Positions 61,166-64,000 of a stretch of DNA of 64,000 nucleotides are shown one piece after another. This DNA is from Pedobacter sp. L105. Its GTDB lineage: Bacteria > Bacteroidota > Bacteroidia > Sphingobacteriales > Sphingobacteriaceae. Under the pieces are notes generated by a model, which saw only the letters and a list, made by a program, of their open reading frames with translations, had not been told where the DNA came from and ran no database searches. The stretch covers positions 112,719 through 176,718 of the forward strand of contig NZ_LMUP01000005.1 in the NCBI RefSeq assembly GCF_009765875.1, in the 5' to 3' direction. Positions within the stretch are counted from its first letter, which is position 1, and the number at the start of each line of letters is the position of its first letter. The position numbers were made by a program, and so were the translations under genes.

Positions 61166-62014
61166 TTATTGTGCAAACTCTGTTGCCATAGCTAATTCTT
61201 CACACCTATCCATTTCATTTTGTATACTTAACATTCTTTTGTCGGCCGCATCATAGGCATCCTTACCTAAAAACAAGGTTAGAGGCGGACTTTCCATTGT
61301 TGAAATGGCAATGAGCGCTGCCACTGCCTTCTCCGGATCGCCTGGTTGATTACCATTGATCCTTTCCTGATGCGCTTTTTGTGATGCCCTGACTTCAGCA
61401 TATTCCGGAATTTGATTTTCAGGAACGCCTAACGAACCGGCAGAAAGGAAATTGGTCCTGAAATGACCAGGCAAAGCGACTGTAACATTTACGCCAAAGT
61501 CTCTAACCTCGGCCGACAATGATTCTGATAAACCTACCACTGCAAATTTAGTGGCGCAAAAAACGCCAAATCCGGGTATTCCTCCACTAAAACCATGAGT
61601 AGAAGAAATATTAATGATATGCCCCGATCCCTGTTTTCTTAAATAAGGCATGGTATTTCTGATCACATTCAGCATCCCAAATACGTTAACCTCAAAATTA
61701 GCCCTGGATTCTTCGTCACTGAGTTCTTCCAGGCTACCGATCAATCCATAACCCGCATTGTTCACTACTGTATCAATGGTACCAAAATGTTCCACAGCGG
61801 CTTCAACAGATTGTTTCACACTATTTTCATCACGGATATCTACCACGAGTGGCAGAAAGCTTGCGCATCCTGTTCCAAGCTCATTTTCCAGATCCTCTTT
61901 GTTTCTTGAAGTAGCAGCTACATTGTATCCCTCAGCTAACAGCTGTTTGACTAAATATAATCCCAGTCCCTTGGAAGCACCTGTAACATACCATACTTTT
62001 TTTTCTCTTCCCAT
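61166..62014 (-). CDS. Short-chain dehydrogenase/reductase A
   Basis: 282 residues. Glycine motif TGASKGLGLYLVKQLLAEGY, NNAG in VVNNAGYGLIGSLEEL, catalytic Ser-Tyr-Lys region HIINISSTHGFSGG followed by FCATKFAVVGLSES. In this paralogue the usual Tyr of YxxxK reads Cys-Ala-Thr-Lys (VFCATKFA), so the catalytic Tyr is replaced by Cys; the paralogue at 63014 has YAASKFA. If confirmed, activity may be altered. About 50 percent identical by eye to the second SDR, with which it brackets an AraC gene. Confidence 0.9.
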   Translation of the reverse strand: MGREKKVWYVTGASKGLGLYLVKQLLAEGYNVAATSRNKEDLENELGTGCASFLPLVVDIRDENSVKQSVEAAVEHFGTIDTVVNNAGYGLIGSLEELSDEESRANFEVNVFGMLNVIRNTMPYLRKQGSGHIINISSTHGFSGGIPGFGVFCATKFAVVGLSESLSAEVRDFGVNVTVALPGHFRTNFLSAGSLGVPENQIPEYAEVRASQKAHQERINGNQPGDPEKAVAALIAISTMESPPLTLFLGKDAYDAADKRMLSIQNEMDRCEELAMATEFAQ

Positions 62015-62084
62015 GATTGTTGATTTCGTATAAAAAAATTAGCCCTTCCTTAAACCCTTAAATGATAACGTTAAACGTATTACT

Positions 62085-62098
62085 AAATTCAAACATTT
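62085..62098. promoter_or_regulatory. 14-bp motif upstream of SDR A
   Basis: AAATTCAAACATTT, 71 bp before the start of SDR A, overlapping the stop codon of the AraC gene. Exactly repeated at 63923-63936 before SDR B. Confidence 0.55.
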
Positions 62099-62991
62099 CT
62101 GAAAGAACCCGGGGTAAATGAAGTTTGCTTCTTAAAAAAATTATTAAAATGTGCAGCCTCTTCAAATCCAAGGCAGTAACCAATTTCGGCCACATTCCAG
62201 TCGGTATGCTTTAATAAAGATTTAGCCTCAGCAAGAAGGCGTTGTGCAATCAGATCTGTCGTAGTCTTACCTGTTGCTACTTTAACCGATCTGTTGAGGT
62301 GATTTACATGTACCGCCAGCTTTTCTGCGAAGTCCTTTGCAGAACGCATGGAAAATCGCTGAGAAGGCGTTTCAATAGGAAACTGACGCTCCAGCAATTC
62401 TGTAAATACAGCCGCAATACGTGTCTTCGCATCCGGATGCTGATACAGGTTTTCTGTAGGTTCCGATTTTAATGCGTAATGCGTTAGCTCCGTTACATAA
62501 TTACGTAACAGATCATATTTAAACACATATTCAGATTCAATTTCTTCCAGCATCTTTTCAAAGATGCCAGCTACAAACTCTTCCTGTTTCTCGTCCAGCA
62601 CATAAACAGACTTCCCGCCCATACTAAACATAGGCAATTCGTTTAAGCTGCCGCGGATCTTTTCCGTAAAGAAAGATTCTGTAAAAATACAGAAGTAACC
62701 TTTAGCAACTTCTGTTAAACGCTCAATCGTATAAGGAACATTCGGATTAAAGAAGATCAGGTTTACCCCATCTACGATAACACTTTTATCGGCATAATGA
62801 TAAATATGCTTGCCATAAAGCAGTGAAACTTTATAAAAGTCCCGGCGGCTATATACTGCAGGCGTACTACCAGGCCCGATGCAATCCATCAGTCTGAATA
62901 CATTAAAATGCCCTACCCCCTGCTGTAAAGTTTGCGGAACATTAATTGACTTCTGCTGATAAAACTGTTCCAGTGTTTCCGTCTTAGCCAT
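62089..62991 (-). CDS. AraC family regulator between the two SDR genes
   Basis: 300 residues. N-terminal effector domain (about 30-150; AVYSRRDFYKVSLLYGKHIY, FFNPNVPYTIERLTEVAKGY). C-terminal AraC DNA-binding domain (about 195-300; SAKDFAEKLAVHVNHLNRSV, WNVAEIGYCLGFEEAAHFNN, FFKKQTSFTPGSFR). Transcribed together with SDR B upstream of it (22-bp gap). It is a good candidate for binding the 14-bp motif shared by both SDR promoters. Effector unknown. Confidence 0.92.
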   Translation of the reverse strand: MAKTETLEQFYQQKSINVPQTLQQGVGHFNVFRLMDCIGPGSTPAVYSRRDFYKVSLLYGKHIYHYADKSVIVDGVNLIFFNPNVPYTIERLTEVAKGYFCIFTESFFTEKIRGSLNELPMFSMGGKSVYVLDEKQEEFVAGIFEKMLEEIESEYVFKYDLLRNYVTELTHYALKSEPTENLYQHPDAKTRIAAVFTELLERQFPIETPSQRFSMRSAKDFAEKLAVHVNHLNRSVKVATGKTTTDLIAQRLLAEAKSLLKHTDWNVAEIGYCLGFEEAAHFNNFFKKQTSFTPGSFRNV

Positions 62992-63013
62992 ACTTTAAAT
63001 TTAATGAATAATT

Positions 63014-63847
63014 TTAATAATCTGTTGAAACAGTTAATGTTGCGAACTCTTTCAGTTCATCTGCCAGTGTTTCAACTTTTTTTAATGCCCTATTTTGCGC
63101 GTCACTTCCTATGAACAAACGGACAGGCGGGTTCTTCATTGTTACCAGCTCAATAAATACATCCGCTGCTTTATCAGGATCTCCGATCTGTGCACCATCC
63201 ATATCCCTGTATTTAGCATGCGACGCTGCTACCGAAGTGTAACCTTCAATTCTTTCAGCTGCATAAGCAATAGAATCTGCCGAAAGGAAATTTGTGCGAA
63301 ATCCACCCGGCATTACTACCGTTACTTTGATCCCGAATTCTTTTACATCTTCTGCCAGCACTTCAGATAAACCAACGATAGCAAATTTAGAAGCTGCATA
63401 AACCGACCAGCCAGTTGCTCCGGCGAACCCGCCAATGGAAGAAATATTGATGATATGTCCTGATTTTTGTCCGCGCAGGTAAGGCATCACCTGCCTGATC
63501 ACGTTTAATGTACCAAATACGTTGACATCAAAATTACTTCTTGTTTCACTGTCGGTCAGCTCTTCTATTGTTCCGCCAATGCCGTAACCTGCATTGTTTA
63601 CCACTACATCAACCGACTTAAATATCTGCCATGTTTTTTCCAGTGATTCTTTTACGCTTTCATCACTGGTCAAATCTACCTCAAGCGGCAGGAAATCAGA
63701 CGATTCAACATCCACCGCTTCAATCAGCTGTTTAAGATTTCTGGATGTAGCAGCCACACGGTATCCATCTTCTAATAATTTTTTAACAAGGGCCAATCCT
63801 AATCCCTTAGAAGCACCCGTAACGTACCATACTTTTTGAGTATCCAT
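63014..63847 (-). CDS. Short-chain dehydrogenase/reductase B
   Basis: 277 residues. TGASKGLGLALVKKLLEDGY, VVNNAGYGIGGTIEEL, HIINISSIGGFAG with the complete YAASKFAIVGLSEVLAEDVK active site. It is paralogous to SDR A and to oxidoreductases of the YvrD/DltE-like group; the substrate is unknown. First gene of the SDR B-AraC unit, with the 14-bp motif 76 bp upstream of its start. 63848-64000 holds no further gene. Confidence 0.92.
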   Translation of the reverse strand: MDTQKVWYVTGASKGLGLALVKKLLEDGYRVAATSRNLKQLIEAVDVESSDFLPLEVDLTSDESVKESLEKTWQIFKSVDVVVNNAGYGIGGTIEELTDSETRSNFDVNVFGTLNVIRQVMPYLRGQKSGHIINISSIGGFAGATGWSVYAASKFAIVGLSEVLAEDVKEFGIKVTVVMPGGFRTNFLSADSIAYAAERIEGYTSVAASHAKYRDMDGAQIGDPDKAADVFIELVTMKNPPVRLFIGSDAQNRALKKVETLADELKEFATLTVSTDY

Positions 63848-63903
63848 AATTGTAATATTAACTATAACAAAGTTAACCAGGTGTTAAGATTCGCAATTAC
63901 AGG

Positions 63904-63936
63904 ATTCAAACCATTGGTTGCAAAATTCAAACATTT
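63904..63936. promoter_or_regulatory. Two ATTCAAAC repeats 21 bp apart before SDR B
   Basis: ATTCAAAC at 63904 and 63925, the second within AAATTCAAACATTT (63923-63936). A spacing of 21 bp (two helical turns) is the usual layout of AraC-family half-sites. Confidence 0.55.
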
Positions 63937-64000
63937 TTTCTGTCAATTCTAATACTACAATCAAATGACTTCCTGGTCAATCTTTTTGAGTGGTATAATC

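Noticed and set aside
1..64000. CRISPR arrays, insertion sequences, rRNA genes, plasmid replication origin
   Set aside because: No regularly spaced repeats, transposase genes with terminal repeats, rRNA segments or recognisable replication initiators were seen.

Overview
The window reads as a chromosomal segment of a Bacteroidota bacterium, most likely family Sphingobacteriaceae (Pedobacter-like; the genus is an inference). Support comes from a SusC/SusD pair, Bacteroidota promoters with a TAnnTTTG -7 box (best before tRNA-Asp), a tricorn-type S41 peptidase, LytS/LytTR regulation, DUF2723 and cytochrome P460 proteins, and an integrase and MobA/MobC of Bacteroidota mobile elements.

Layout. 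1-6021: pectin/rhamnogalacturonan locus (GH105 with a C-terminal extension, GH28, LacI regulator, KduD, KduI) that takes pectin oligomers to unsaturated galacturonate and on to 2-keto-3-deoxygluconate. 6327-9384: Rrf2 regulator with NAD(P)-binding reductase, outer-membrane barrel plus pentapeptide protein, and an esterase. 9581-9654: tRNA-Asp(GTC), whose 3' end is the target of a mobilizable genomic island of about 14.2 kb (9642-23883). The island holds a tyrosine integrase, an XRE regulator, a structured-RNA locus, a block of unknown proteins (the first HEPN-like), a mobilization operon (HTH, wHTH, candidate oriT, MobC, MobA, membrane protein), and AT-rich cargo: two convergent AbiTii-like paralogues, a decayed copy of the integrase start, a DUF551-like protein, an unknown protein and a HEPN protein with an RNGLAH motif. 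The island ends at attR, a second copy of the tRNA 3' end and its terminator.

24111-25870: accessory chromosome with an unknown acidic protein, a PD-(D/E)XK-like nuclease and an orphan cobalamin riboswitch. 26042-28402: cupin, 2-hydroxyacid dehydrogenase and AraC regulator. 28558-32096: PadR regulator coupled to a DUF2723 membrane protein with a PadR-partner-like N-terminal region. 32271-35509: haem-binding/P460 protein, P460-like lipoprotein, LytS kinase and LytTR regulator in one operon. 35519-43379: M1 peptidase, tricorn-type S41 peptidase and GH3 beta-glucosidase. 43612-44349: Nudix-HTH regulator. 44355-50922: TetR plus RND efflux pump (adaptor, HAE1 pump, outer-membrane factor). 51240-55139: DoxX, SGNH hydrolase and MlaE-MlaF-MlaD. 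55291-59777: SusD and SusC. 60096-63847: ferritin, unknown protein, and an AraC regulator between two paralogous short-chain dehydrogenases that share an upstream 14-bp motif.

The best candidates for something undescribed are in the island: (i) an inverted-duplicated structured RNA with its own terminator directly upstream of a HEPN-like gene; (ii) the AbiTii pair plus HEPN cargo as a possible anti-phage module; (iii) signs that the island is a composite of more than one element. All coordinates come from reading by eye; no homology search or folding program was run.
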